A stretch of DNA of 64,000 bases from Flammeovirgaceae bacterium UBA2338 (GTDB lineage Bacteria; Bacteroidota; Bacteroidia; Cytophagales; Cyclobacteriaceae). Both the position numbers and the translations under genes were made by a program. Shown piece after piece: positions 53,714 through 62,635 of this stretch (position 1 is its first letter; each line of letters opens with the position of its first letter). Where the stretch lies: positions 18,788-82,787 of the forward strand of contig DDUM01000020.1 in NCBI GenBank assembly GCA_002344795.1, given 5' to 3'. Under the pieces are notes generated by a model. It saw only the letters and a list, made by a program, of their open reading frames with translations, was not told the DNA's origin and did no database searches.

Positions 53714-54397
53714 TTAACAAAACATATTCCAGGCACCAATTTCCGGAATTGCCGCTTCAATCCTTAGCGTTTCTTTGGTAACCGGATGGACAAACTCCAG
53801 CATTCTGGCGTGCAAACAAATGCTGCCATCATCATTGGGGGATGGTGAACCATATTTTAAGTCGCCTACGATAGAGCACCCCATGCTTGCCAACTGCACC
53901 CGAATCTGGTGCCCTCTACCCGTTATAGGGTTAACCTGAATCAGATAATAGGAACCTTGCCGGTCAATTACTTTGTAATCCAATTCTGACCGCTTCCCCT
54001 CTCCATGTTCTTTATCATAGGCGGTGGTCTTGTTCCTTTTTTCATCCTTTATCAGCCAATGTACCAGACGACCTGAATTGGAGGGCGGCTTGTGACCAAC
54101 TATCGCCCAGTATGTTTTTTTGGTTTTCCTGTCCTTGAAAAGGGCATTCATCCTGGCCAAGGCTTTTGAAGTGCGCGCAAACACGACTACACCACTTACT
54201 GGACGATCGAGCCGGTGGACTACACCCAGAAATACCGCTCCGGGTTTATTGTACTTTTCCTTGATATATTTTTTACCTAGCTCCACCAAAGGTTCATCTC
54301 CGGTAGCATCTCCTTGTACCAAAATACCCGTGGGCTTATTGATCACAAGCAAATGGTTGTCCTCAAATAAAACTTCGATATGATTGGCTCCAGACAT
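53714..54397 (-). CDS. RluA family pseudouridine synthase
   Basis: A 227-residue RNA pseudouridine synthase with just the catalytic domain, no S4 RNA-binding domain. Motifs are VINKPTGILVQGD (18-30), VVHRLDRPVSGVVVFARTSK (59-78, catalytic D64) and NPITGRGHQIRVQLASMGCS near 157-176. Its target (rRNA or tRNA position) cannot be told. It follows prfC by 18 bases on the minus strand. Confidence 0.9.
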   Translation of the reverse strand: MSGANHIEVLFEDNHLLVINKPTGILVQGDATGDEPLVELGKKYIKEKYNKPGAVFLGVVHRLDRPVSGVVVFARTSKALARMNALFKDRKTKKTYWAIVGHKPPSNSGRLVHWLIKDEKRNKTTAYDKEHGEGKRSELDYKVIDRQGSYYLIQVNPITGRGHQIRVQLASMGCSIVGDLKYGSPSPNDDGSICLHARMLEFVHPVTKETLRIEAAIPEIGAWNMFC

Positions 54398-54415
54398 GTT
54401 CAGCGGTTCCTGTAA

Positions 54416-56017
54416 TTAGGATACTGCATTTTCGTTTTCTTTGAACTCAGAAGTGAAGTGAAAATTGATTTCCGGAAAATTGTCCTGAACCATTTGTAGC
54501 CAGGCTTTTGATTCGGCCATAAAAACCAATCTATCATCTTTGTCACGTGCAATGTGTCGCTGCTTTGACTGTAGAAACTCTTCCATCTTCTGAGGATCCT
54601 TACTACTTATCCAACACGCTTTATAAATATTTTGTGGAGCAAACTCAACGGTGGCATTGTATTCGTTCTTTAACCTGAACTGAATGACTTCAAATTGAAG
54701 CACTCCCACCGTACCTATCACTTTCCTATTCCCCAACTGATAACTGAACAACTGCGCAACCCCTTCTTCCATTAATTGGAGCAGTCCTTTCTCCAGTTGT
54801 TTGGTTTTCATAGCGTCTTTGTTGATCACCTCCTTAAAAATTTCCGGAGAGAAACTAGGGATACCTGTATACATTAACTTTTCTCCTTCTGTCAATGTAT
54901 CTCCTATCTTAAGGTTACCCGTATCATATAAACCAACAATATCCCCCGGCCACGCCTCTTCTACAGTCTCCCTATCCTGCGCCATAAAAGCGGTAGCATT
55001 GGAAAACCGGATATTCTTGTCCTGCCTTACATGAAGATAATTGGCACCCCTCTCAAATTTTCCAGAGCATACCCTCAAAAACGCAATTCTGTTTCTGTGC
55101 TTTGGATCCATGTTGGCATGAATCTTAAATATAAATCCCGTGAATTTCTTTTCCTCCGGAGCAACCTCTCTTACAGTCGTTTCTCTGGGCATCGGATTGG
55201 GTGCGATCTTAATAAAAGTATCCAGCAATTCTTTTACCCCAAAGTTGTTTACCGCACTCCCAAAGAATACTGGTGCTACCTCGCCTGATCGGTACTCATT
55301 GATATCAAAATCTGAATAAACACCCTCTATCAATTCAACATCCGCACGCAATTGCCTTGCGTTATTTTCTCCTACATAGCCATCAATTGCCGGATCGTTG
55401 ATATCATCAATTTCTATCGCCTCCTCCACTTTCGTTTTGCTAGGAGTAAAAAGCTTCAGGCTTTTCTCATAGAGTGAATAAACCCCCTTAAAAGTTTTAC
55501 CCATACTGATAGGCCAACTTAATGGCCTTACTTTGATGCTGAGTTTTTCTTCAATTTCATCGAGAAGATCAAACGGATCCTGCCCTTCGCGATCCAGCTT
55601 ATTAATAAAGCAAATCACCGGAGTATTGCGCATCCTGCACACCTCCATCAACTTTTCCGTTTGCATCTCCACCCCTTTCACACAGTCGATCACCATGATC
55701 ACACTATCTACAGCTGTCAGCGTTCGATAGGTATCCTCAGCAAAATCCTGGTGACCAGGAGTATCCAGAAGGTTGATCTTTATCCCTTCATAATTGAAAC
55801 CCATTACGGAAGTAGCCACTGAAATACCCCTTTGCTTTTCTATCTCCATCCAGTCACTGCGGGCGTGGTCTTTTATTTTGCTTGATTTTACAGCCCCAGC
55901 CTTCTGTATAGCCCCTCCAAAGAGAAGAAGTTTCTCCGTCAGGGTAGTTTTTCCGGCATCGGGGTGACTGATGATGCCGAAAGTTCTTCGTTTAGATATT
56001 TCTTGTTCGAGTGTCAT
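54416..56017 (-). CDS. prfC: Peptide chain release factor 3
   Basis: RF3 is a GTPase that removes RF1/RF2 from the ribosome after termination. I use the ATG at 56017 (MTLEQEISKRRTFGIISHPD); the 14 upstream codons are not family-like. The 533-residue protein has GTP motifs SHPDAGKTTLTEKLL (17-31), DTPGHQDFAEDTYR near 87-100, and NKLDREGQDPFDLLDEIE near 142-159. A TACTTTTG on the minus strand at 56057-56064 could be its -7 element. It heads the operon prfC, RluA, small membrane protein, lipoprotein. Confidence 0.95.
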   Translation of the reverse strand: MTLEQEISKRRTFGIISHPDAGKTTLTEKLLLFGGAIQKAGAVKSSKIKDHARSDWMEIEKQRGISVATSVMGFNYEGIKINLLDTPGHQDFAEDTYRTLTAVDSVIMVIDCVKGVEMQTEKLMEVCRMRNTPVICFINKLDREGQDPFDLLDEIEEKLSIKVRPLSWPISMGKTFKGVYSLYEKSLKLFTPSKTKVEEAIEIDDINDPAIDGYVGENNARQLRADVELIEGVYSDFDINEYRSGEVAPVFFGSAVNNFGVKELLDTFIKIAPNPMPRETTVREVAPEEKKFTGFIFKIHANMDPKHRNRIAFLRVCSGKFERGANYLHVRQDKNIRFSNATAFMAQDRETVEEAWPGDIVGLYDTGNLKIGDTLTEGEKLMYTGIPSFSPEIFKEVINKDAMKTKQLEKGLLQLMEEGVAQLFSYQLGNRKVIGTVGVLQFEVIQFRLKNEYNATVEFAPQNIYKACWISSKDPQKMEEFLQSKQRHIARDKDDRLVFMAESKAWLQMVQDNFPEINFHFTSEFKENENAVS

Positions 56018-56056
56018 AAATAATAAAAGGAGGCCATGTCCTGCGGCAGGCAGGCG

Positions 56057-56064
56057 CAAAAGTA
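56057..56064 (-). promoter_or_regulatory. Possible -7 promoter element before prfC
   Basis: On the minus strand this reads TACTTTTG, an exact TANNTTTG, about 40 bases before the prfC ATG. No good -33 TTTG is seen 19 bases upstream. Confidence 0.35.
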
Positions 56065-56099
56065 AGAAAATCTATACAGTTCGTCTGGTTTGCCGTAGA

Positions 56100-56230
56100 A
56101 GAGTAGGAACCTCACTCAAGAATGGAGGAGTACACTGCGGCAAGGATAGGAAGGGTGCGCAGCAGCCCGAAGAATGAGGGCCACGCCCTGGATAGCCTGA
56201 CCTGTCAGAGGCATGATACAGGGCGCCCAT
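56100..56230. other. Unidentified structured segment upstream of dnaK
   Basis: This part of the 357-base gap (56018-56374) looks richer in GC than its surroundings and can form nested stems: CGCCCTG (56184-56190) with CAGGGCG (56219-56225), CTGA/TCAG inside it (56197-56208) and CTGCG/CGCAG at 56135-56162. It does not match SRP RNA, RNase P RNA or tmRNA as I know them. The following 140 bases before dnaK hold two direct copies of TGGTCAAAATA (56243-56253 and 56296-56306) and probably the dnaK promoter. Confidence 0.3.
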
Positions 56231-56374
56231 AGGTGGACAAAATGGTCAAAATATATGAATCTGATACCAAATCTCTCTGTCAATGTGTCACCTTTTGGTC
56301 AAAATACCCCCTTGGCACAACCATTGATAATTGGTTCATACTTAATAGTTTGAAATGAATAAACTGATCATATC

Positions 56375-58306
56375 ATGGGAAAAATTATAGGAATAGACTT
56401 AGGAACAACCAACTCCTGCGTATCTGTAATGGAGGGAAATGAGCCTGTAGTTATCGCCAACAGCGAAGGCCGCAGAACCACCCCTTCTATCGTAGGTTTT
56501 TTGGATGACGGAAAAGGTGAGCGAAAAGTAGGCGACCCCGCAAAAAGACAGGCCATCACCAACCCTGGCAATACTGTTTCCTCCATCAAACGCTTCATGG
56601 GTAAAAAATTCGATGAAGTATCTGGTGAAAAGAAGATGGTTTCATACACCGTTGAAAAAGGAAATAACGACACCATCCGCGTAAAGATTGGAGATCGCCA
56701 TTATACACCTCAGGAGATTTCTGCTATGATTCTTCAGAAAATGAAGAGCACCGCAGAGGACTACTTGGGTACAACTGTAAATGAGGCCGTGATTACCGTT
56801 CCTGCTTACTTCAACGATGCAGAACGTCAGGCTACAAAAGAGGCAGGGCAAATTGCAGGCCTTGATGTAAAGAGAATCATTAACGAGCCTACCGCTGCGG
56901 CCCTTGCCTACGGTATGGACAAGAAAAACAAAGACATGAAAATTGCTGTGTACGACCTGGGTGGTGGTACCTTCGATGTTTCTATTCTTGAGCTAGGCGA
57001 TGGTGTCTTTGAAGTAAAATCAACCAACGGTGATGTACACTTAGGTGGTGACGACTTCGACCAAAAAGTTATTAATTGGCTGGCAGACGAGTTTAAGGCA
57101 GAAGAGAATATTGACCTTCGCAAAGATCCGATGGCATTGCAACGCCTGAAGGAAGCTGCTGAAAAGGCAAAGATTGAATTATCAAGCTCTCAGGAAAGTG
57201 AAATCAACCTTCCTTATGTTACTTCAGTAGACGGAGTGCCCAAGCACCTTGTAAAGAAATTAACAAGAGCCAAGTTTGAGCAATTGGTAGATGATCTGGT
57301 ACGCAGAACATTAGAACCTTGTAAAAAGGCAATGAAAGATGCCGGCATGAGCACATCGGATATAGATGAGGTAATATTAGTGGGTGGATCAACACGTATT
57401 CCGCGCATACAGGAAGAGGTAGAGAAGTTTTTTGGCAGGAAGCCATCGAAGGGTGTAAACCCTGATGAAGTGGTCGCAATAGGTGCAGCCATACAAGGTG
57501 GTGTACTGACTGGAGAAGTAAAGGATGTGTTGCTACTGGATGTTACTCCGCTTTCATTGGGTATTGAAACAATGGGTGGTGTGATGACCAAGTTGATTGA
57601 GTCCAACACAACTATTCCTTCTAAAAAATCAGAAGTATTTTCTACTGCATCTGACAGTCAGCCCTCTGTGGAGATTCACGTATTGCAAGGTGAGCGCCCG
57701 ATGGCGAAAGACAATCGCACCATTGGCAGATTCCACCTGGATGGAATCCCACCAGCACCGCGAGGGGTACCTCAGATAGAAGTGACTTTTGATATTGATG
57801 CCAACGGTATCCTAAACGTGTCTGCCAAGGACAAAGGAACTGGCAAAGAGCAGAAGATCAGAATTGAAGCGTCTTCCGGACTCACTGAAGAGGAGATTAA
57901 GAAAATGAAGGAAGAAGCTCAGGCAAATGCTGAAACTGATAAGGCGGAAAAAGAGCGCATAGAAAAAATCAATCAGGCAGATTCATTAATCTTCCAAACT
58001 GAAAAGCAGTTGAAAGAATTTGGTGACAAACTTTCTGATGGTAATAAAACTGCGATCAATGGTGCCCTTGAGAAATTAAAAGAAGCCCATAAATCACAGG
58101 ATGCAGCCGCTATTGATGGTGCATTGGCAGCATTGAATACAGCCTGGGAAGCAGCATCTCAAGAGATGTATGCCGCAGGTGCAGCCGGTGGCGCACAACC
58201 AGGACCTGATGCAGGAGCTACTGGTGCTAATGGAACTTCAGGCGAAACAGCAGAAAATGTGTCTGATGTAGAATATGAAGAAGTAGACGATAAAGACAAG
58301 AAATAA
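56375..58306 (+). CDS. dnaK: Chaperone DnaK (Hsp70)
   Basis: The main Hsp70. The 643-residue protein has the ATPase signature IIGIDLGTTNSCVSVMEG (4-21), VYDLGGGTFDVSILE near 190-204, VILVGGSTRIPRIQEEVEKF near 332-351, the linker DVLLLDVTPLSLGIETMGG and the substrate domain to about 540. The last 40 residues are Gly/Ala-rich and end in an acidic EEVDDKDKK tail. It is separated from grpE-dnaJ by 10 kb. A foldback repeat follows its stop by about 30 bases. Confidence 0.97.
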   Translation: MGKIIGIDLGTTNSCVSVMEGNEPVVIANSEGRRTTPSIVGFLDDGKGERKVGDPAKRQAITNPGNTVSSIKRFMGKKFDEVSGEKKMVSYTVEKGNNDTIRVKIGDRHYTPQEISAMILQKMKSTAEDYLGTTVNEAVITVPAYFNDAERQATKEAGQIAGLDVKRIINEPTAAALAYGMDKKNKDMKIAVYDLGGGTFDVSILELGDGVFEVKSTNGDVHLGGDDFDQKVINWLADEFKAEENIDLRKDPMALQRLKEAAEKAKIELSSSQESEINLPYVTSVDGVPKHLVKKLTRAKFEQLVDDLVRRTLEPCKKAMKDAGMSTSDIDEVILVGGSTRIPRIQEEVEKFFGRKPSKGVNPDEVVAIGAAIQGGVLTGEVKDVLLLDVTPLSLGIETMGGVMTKLIESNTTIPSKKSEVFSTASDSQPSVEIHVLQGERPMAKDNRTIGRFHLDGIPPAPRGVPQIEVTFDIDANGILNVSAKDKGTGKEQKIRIEASSGLTEEEIKKMKEEAQANAETDKAEKERIEKINQADSLIFQTEKQLKEFGDKLSDGNKTAINGALEKLKEAHKSQDAAAIDGALAALNTAWEAASQEMYAAGAAGGAQPGPDAGATGANGTSGETAENVSDVEYEEVDDKDKK

Positions 58307-58335
58307 GTCAATATCACCGTACTGAATAAATAACC

Positions 58336-58461
58336 AAAGAGGCTGTCTCAAAAGTTTCGTTTTTCTGAGCGAAAGCGAAGAATCTCTATAGTTTGAATTC
58401 CAAATTATGGGATGTTTCGCTATTGCTCAACAAAACGTGCCACTTTTGAGACAGCCTCTTT
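58336..58461. repeat. Foldback interspersed repeat, copy 2 (after dnaK)
   Basis: The core (58339-58458) begins GAGGCTGTCTCAAAAGTT and ends CACTTTTGAGACAGCCTC, with a perfect terminal inverted repeat of 17 bases. The interior pairs TGAGCGAAAGCGAA with TTCGCTATTGCTCA in an imperfect hairpin. It is strongly similar to the copy at 27062-27196, differing by a 7-base gap and scattered changes. It probably terminates dnaK transcription. Confidence 0.82.
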
Positions 58462-58546
58462 GTCATTTTAAAGCCAATTTCCCCCATTCAGCGATATGAG
58501 GCCATAATTATGGTTACCCAGCGCCCTCTTCATCTATAGATGGGTG

Positions 58547-59437
58547 ATGGAAAAGATTAAAATGATATTTGTCGGGTTGGTTGTGGCCTTGGTAACACTT
58601 GGTTGTGGTGAAGAGGGTGGCTTAAAGGGCACTCTTAAAATATCAATCACCGATGCTCCTATTGATGCTGATCGGGTAAAGGCCGTAAATCTAACTATCA
58701 CAAACGTAGAGGGGTTTCAAAATGGAAACTGGAAAGCATTTAAAAATTTTGAACAACCAATAGGTGTAAACCTCCTGGCTTATACTGGCGGAAGATCTAT
58801 CCTTCTCATCGATCAATATGTAACGCCTGGCGAGTTCTCTTCTATAAAGTTAACCTTAAACATGGCGAACAGAAATAGCAGCTTAATCATTAGCCCGCAA
58901 TCAAATGTCGTTTTTAAAAATGGAACCTCTGCGTCCATTTATATGCCCGAAGGAAAAGCACCAGAGGTTATTTTAGAAAAAAGCATGGGAGTTCACTCCA
59001 GAGGGTTAACAGATATAACTCTTGATTTTGATTTGCGCAAATCCATACATATCAATGATGCCGGAGAGTTCATTCTTGATCCCGTTGTGCGGTTTATCGA
59101 AACAAAAAATGCTGGACATATAAAAGCTTCCGTTTCAAGTAGCTCCATTCCTGACCGGGTGGTAGCCTATGCTTATAGGGCCGGGGTGTTTTCGAACAAT
59201 GAAACCATTGAGGGTTCTGGAAAAATAGTCTTTGCTCAGGCAATCACCTCAACCGCTGTAAAAGCAAAAATCTTTACTCTTGGTTTTCTGGAGAACGGGA
59301 ATTATGATTTGGTCTTTGTAAAACATAAAGAAGACGGAAAAATATTGGAAGTAATGGGCAGACACAATAACATCAAAGTAAATGCTGGTGAAGAAGCTTC
59401 CATTGAGGTGGATTTTGAACAGCTCAATCCATCATAA
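58547..59437 (+). CDS. DUF4382 domain lipoprotein
   Basis: A lipoprotein of about 296 residues; I use the ATG at 58547, though a GTG one codon earlier and a later ATG are possible. The lipobox is LVTLGC (Cys near 20). The N-terminal domain TLKISITDAPIDADRVKAVN, LTITNVEGFQNGNWKAF and VTPGEFSSIKLTLNMANR match DUF4382, a beta-sandwich domain found in Bacteroidota and others. The second half looks like another beta domain. It is probably held at the cell surface or periplasm; function unknown. Confidence 0.85.
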   Translation: MEKIKMIFVGLVVALVTLGCGEEGGLKGTLKISITDAPIDADRVKAVNLTITNVEGFQNGNWKAFKNFEQPIGVNLLAYTGGRSILLIDQYVTPGEFSSIKLTLNMANRNSSLIISPQSNVVFKNGTSASIYMPEGKAPEVILEKSMGVHSRGLTDITLDFDLRKSIHINDAGEFILDPVVRFIETKNAGHIKASVSSSSIPDRVVAYAYRAGVFSNNETIEGSGKIVFAQAITSTAVKAKIFTLGFLENGNYDLVFVKHKEDGKILEVMGRHNNIKVNAGEEASIEVDFEQLNPS

Positions 59438-59530
59438 ATAACATACACCCATCGTTTAGCCGCTATAAAAATCCGAAGCTCCCTTATAGCTGACCCAAGC
59501 TTATTTTATTCGTTCCTCCAACCATCGAGG

Positions 59531-59564
59531 GTTGCACGCAAATGGTCAAACATTTTTACCTTTG
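59531..59564 (+). promoter_or_regulatory. Promoter of the aspartate kinase gene
   Basis: GTTG (59531-59534) and TACCTTTG (59557-59564, an exact TANNTTTG) are 22 bases apart. The start would be near 59570, leaving a leader of about 17 bases before the ATG at 59587. This supports the shorter reading of the gene. Confidence 0.55.
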
Positions 59565-59586
59565 CCCTCCATTTAATAATAGACTA

Positions 59587-60912
59587 ATGCTTGTTTTAAA
59601 ATTTGGAGGTACTTCAGTAGGCACCCCAGAACGTATGGAAAATGTTGCCAATCTGGTGACATCCGTTGAAGGAAGGAAAATCATCGTTTTATCTGCCGTG
59701 TCGGGCACCACAAATACTTTGATGGATATCACAAACGCAATGAAGAGTGGTGATACAGAGCAGGCCAACATTTTAGTCAATTCGCTTGAAGATTTTTATA
59801 ATAATTTTTCAAAGAAAATATTCAAAACGACAAACTATCAAACACTTGGCAAGGAGATCATCAGCAGACACTTTAGCCTGATTCGTTTATTTGCCGCAGG
59901 CAAATTTGATGACCGCACAAGAAGAGAGTTACTTGCACAAGGCGAACTCATTTCAACAGAATTTTTTCATGCGCATCTTCATGAAAGAGGGTTAAAGTCT
60001 CAAATGTTGCCCGCGCTGCACTTTATGTCTATTGATGAAAATAATGAGCCTGAACTTGAAAAAATCAGCGAACGTCTTCGTCCATTGATTAAATCTCTTG
60101 AGAAATATGAAGTATTAATTACGCAAGGATATATCTGTCGCAATTACAAAAATGAAATTGACAACTTAAGGCGTGGAGGTAGCGATTACACCGCCTCTCT
60201 TATTGGTGCTGCAGTAAGTGCGGATGAAATTCAAATATGGACGGATATTGATGGAATGCACAATAACGATCCGAGAATCGTTAAAAACACATTCCCGATT
60301 GCTGAATTAACTTTTGATGAAGCCTCAGAGCTTGCCTATTTTGGAGCTAAAATCCTTCATCCATCCACTATTGTACCGGCACAAAAATTCAGCATACCAG
60401 TGCGACTCAAGAACACAATGGATAAAGAAGCACCAGGTACCATTATCAGCGACAACAGCGAAAAAGGTAAAATAAAGGCCATTGCTGCCAAAGATGGGAT
60501 AACAGCCATTAAAATCAAGTCTTCCAGAATGCTTTTGGCTCATGGCTTTTTAAGAAAAATTTTTGAGGTGTTTGAAAACCATCAAACATCAATAGATATG
60601 ATCTCTACCTCCGAGATTGCTGTGTCAGTTACTATTGATGACAATAGTGCTCTAAATGAAATCAGTGAGGAGCTCATGAAGTGTGGTACCATCGAGGTGG
60701 ATCATAACCAAACTATTATTTGTATTGTCGGAAACAGGATAGCCGAAAAAAACGGAGTGCTTAAACTGATCTTCAATTCATTGGGAACGACTCCAATCAG
60801 AATGGTTTCTGTAGGGGGTAGTAAGAACAACATCTCACTACTGATTGAAACTCCATACAAAGAAAAAGCACTCAACCTATTGAATAAAGGGTTGTTCGAT
60901 TCACACGATTAA
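59587..60912 (+). CDS. lysC: Aspartate kinase
   Basis: It phosphorylates aspartate, the first step to lysine, threonine and methionine. I use the ATG at 59587 (MLVLKFGGTSVGTPERMENV), since the frame from 59542 adds unrelated residues and runs over the promoter. The 441-residue protein has KFGGTSVG (5-12), ITQGYICRN and LRRGGSDYTASLIGAAVSAD near 193-213, EIQIWTDIDGMHNNDPRIV near 214-232, and C-terminal ACT domains (about 300-441, with SIDMISTSEIAVSVTID). No homoserine dehydrogenase domain is fused. Feedback control through ACT is likely. Confidence 0.94.
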   Translation: MLVLKFGGTSVGTPERMENVANLVTSVEGRKIIVLSAVSGTTNTLMDITNAMKSGDTEQANILVNSLEDFYNNFSKKIFKTTNYQTLGKEIISRHFSLIRLFAAGKFDDRTRRELLAQGELISTEFFHAHLHERGLKSQMLPALHFMSIDENNEPELEKISERLRPLIKSLEKYEVLITQGYICRNYKNEIDNLRRGGSDYTASLIGAAVSADEIQIWTDIDGMHNNDPRIVKNTFPIAELTFDEASELAYFGAKILHPSTIVPAQKFSIPVRLKNTMDKEAPGTIISDNSEKGKIKAIAAKDGITAIKIKSSRMLLAHGFLRKIFEVFENHQTSIDMISTSEIAVSVTIDDNSALNEISEELMKCGTIEVDHNQTIICIVGNRIAEKNGVLKLIFNSLGTTPIRMVSVGGSKNNISLLIETPYKEKALNLLNKGLFDSHD

Positions 60913-60930
60913 AAAGACGGTAATTTATAT

Positions 60931-60974
60931 AAAAAAAAAGAGGCATCTTCTTTTTTTAAAAGAAGATGCCTCTT
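60931..60974 (-). terminator. Terminator of the minus-strand NhaD gene (also faces lysC)
   Basis: A 17-base stem, AAGAGGCATCTTCTTTT (60938-60954) with its complement at 60958-60974, loop of 3 T. On the minus strand it is followed by nine T, so it ends the NhaD gene at 61033. On the plus strand there is no long T-run, but the stem follows lysC and may also stop it. Confidence 0.85.
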
Positions 60975-61032
60975 GCGTTGCATTACCTATACCAGACGAG
61001 CGTTGTCAAACCCAGGGTAAACCAATTGAGTA

Positions 61033-62382
61033 TTACGCTACGTTGAGTATAAAGTCGCGGATTAATATAAAAACAATACCTCCAGATACAAAACCTAAAA
61101 AAGCAAGGAAACCAATTTTCTTAAGATACCAGAAGAAGTTAATTTTTTCCATACCCATGGCAACTACACCCGCAGCTGAACCAATAACGAGTATACTGCC
61201 TCCGGTACCTGCGGAGTAAGCGATAAAATGCCACAACGGGTGATCAATTGGTTCTGAAAACATTCCAATGCTTGCAGCTACCAATGGCACATTGTCAATT
61301 ATAGCTGACCCTACCCCCAATATTCCTACAACAATATCTCTGTTCGGTATGGCGTGATCCAGATCAATAGCAAAATTGAATAACATGCCTAATGATTCCA
61401 GTGCCGCAACGGCCATCAAAATTCCCAAAAAGAATAAAATACTGGGCATCTCTACCTTGCCAAGCGACTTGTGCACGGGACTATGATGGGCAGCAGCATC
61501 ACTAGCCTCTGCTTCTTCACCTACATGAGACAGATCAAACAAACGATTACTGAAAACTTCAGCAAACGTGGCGACAAATGCCAAAGACAGCATCATCCCA
61601 ATGTATGGAGGAAGATGAGTCACCGTTTTAAAAATTGGAACAAATATGATGGCCCCTAATCCCAGGTACAACATTGTAGCCCCGAATTTTGAAGGTGGCT
61701 CTTCTTCTTCAAATTCTGTATCAATTTCCCCAGAGAATACCTTAAACTTTGATGCTATAAGAACAGGAACTACCATACATACTATTGATGGTATCAATGT
61801 ATGCTCCACCAATTGCCAGGCAGTAACTTTATTAGCTATCCATAGCATAGTGGTGGTAACATCCCCTATTGGAGACCATGCTCCACCAGCATTGGCCGTG
61901 ATAACGATAAGACCTGCAAACCACAAGCGTGTTTCCTTATCCCTAACTACTTTCTGCAAAATGGTAATTAAGACAATGGTAGCAGTCAGGTTATCAATAA
62001 TAGCAGAAAGGATAAAAGCCAGAATACTAAAAATCCAAAGTAATCGAACCTTGCTTTTAGTTCGAATAAATCTTTTAATAGTGGCAAATCCATCAAAGTA
62101 ATCTATGATTTCAACAATAGTCATTGCCCCAATCAGGAAGATTAAAATTTCTGAAGTCTTGCCAAGATGATGTAACAAAATTTCTTCGAGGTGGGTGGGT
62201 TCCAGTTGTTTTAATACGGAGTTAACATTAAAAACATCCATATGATTTAAGGCGATAATAGCCCACAACAAGGCCATCATACCCAGAGCTGGAATCAATT
62301 TATCTATCTTGAATGTGTGCTCAAGAGTAATGGCTAGATAACCACCGATAAACAAAACCAAAATAATTATTTGCATATCCAT
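61033..62382 (-). CDS. nhaD: NhaD family Na+/H+ antiporter (paralogue 1)
   Basis: A 449-residue protein of the ion transporter (IT) superfamily with about twelve membrane segments. Marks are GGYLAITLEHTFKIDKL (13-29), GAMTIVEIIDYFDGF near 85-99, SAIIDNLTATIVLITIL near 120-136, NAGGAWSPIGDVTTTMLW near 163-180, IIDNVPLVAASIGMF near 360-374 and AGTGGSILVIGSAAGVVAMG near 390-409. A His/Glu-rich loop lies at about 280-300. It is divergent from a second copy at 62636. NhaD proteins expel Na+ or Li+ at high pH. An ATG at 62376 is an alternative start. Confidence 0.9.
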   Translation of the reverse strand: MDMQIIILVLFIGGYLAITLEHTFKIDKLIPALGMMALLWAIIALNHMDVFNVNSVLKQLEPTHLEEILLHHLGKTSEILIFLIGAMTIVEIIDYFDGFATIKRFIRTKSKVRLLWIFSILAFILSAIIDNLTATIVLITILQKVVRDKETRLWFAGLIVITANAGGAWSPIGDVTTTMLWIANKVTAWQLVEHTLIPSIVCMVVPVLIASKFKVFSGEIDTEFEEEEPPSKFGATMLYLGLGAIIFVPIFKTVTHLPPYIGMMLSLAFVATFAEVFSNRLFDLSHVGEEAEASDAAAHHSPVHKSLGKVEMPSILFFLGILMAVAALESLGMLFNFAIDLDHAIPNRDIVVGILGVGSAIIDNVPLVAASIGMFSEPIDHPLWHFIAYSAGTGGSILVIGSAAGVVAMGMEKINFFWYLKKIGFLAFLGFVSGGIVFILIRDFILNVA

Positions 62383-62635
62383 ATCAATACGGGCTAGTTA
62401 ATTCTTATTTCTATATAGTTAATTAAATTATTTGTTATAAGCTACTTTAGGCGACTCGGCCTATCACTTTTACAGAAACTTTATCCAAAACCTACTAAGG
62501 AGCCTCCGATAGCCAGGAAGGTATCGTAAAAAAATATTCACTATTTGATATAATAATATTTTGATTTGACAGTACTAAAATCTTTAATTTGATTATCAAA
62601 TAACAGCATAATTTACCCAAGACCACGTACCGATC

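Noticed and set aside
56100..56230. Possible SRP RNA (GGAAGG and AGCAGCC are present)
   Set aside because: The order and pairing required around the GGAA tetraloop (TCAGG-CC-GGAA-GG-AGCAG) are absent; the GGAA is not closed by C-G pairs.
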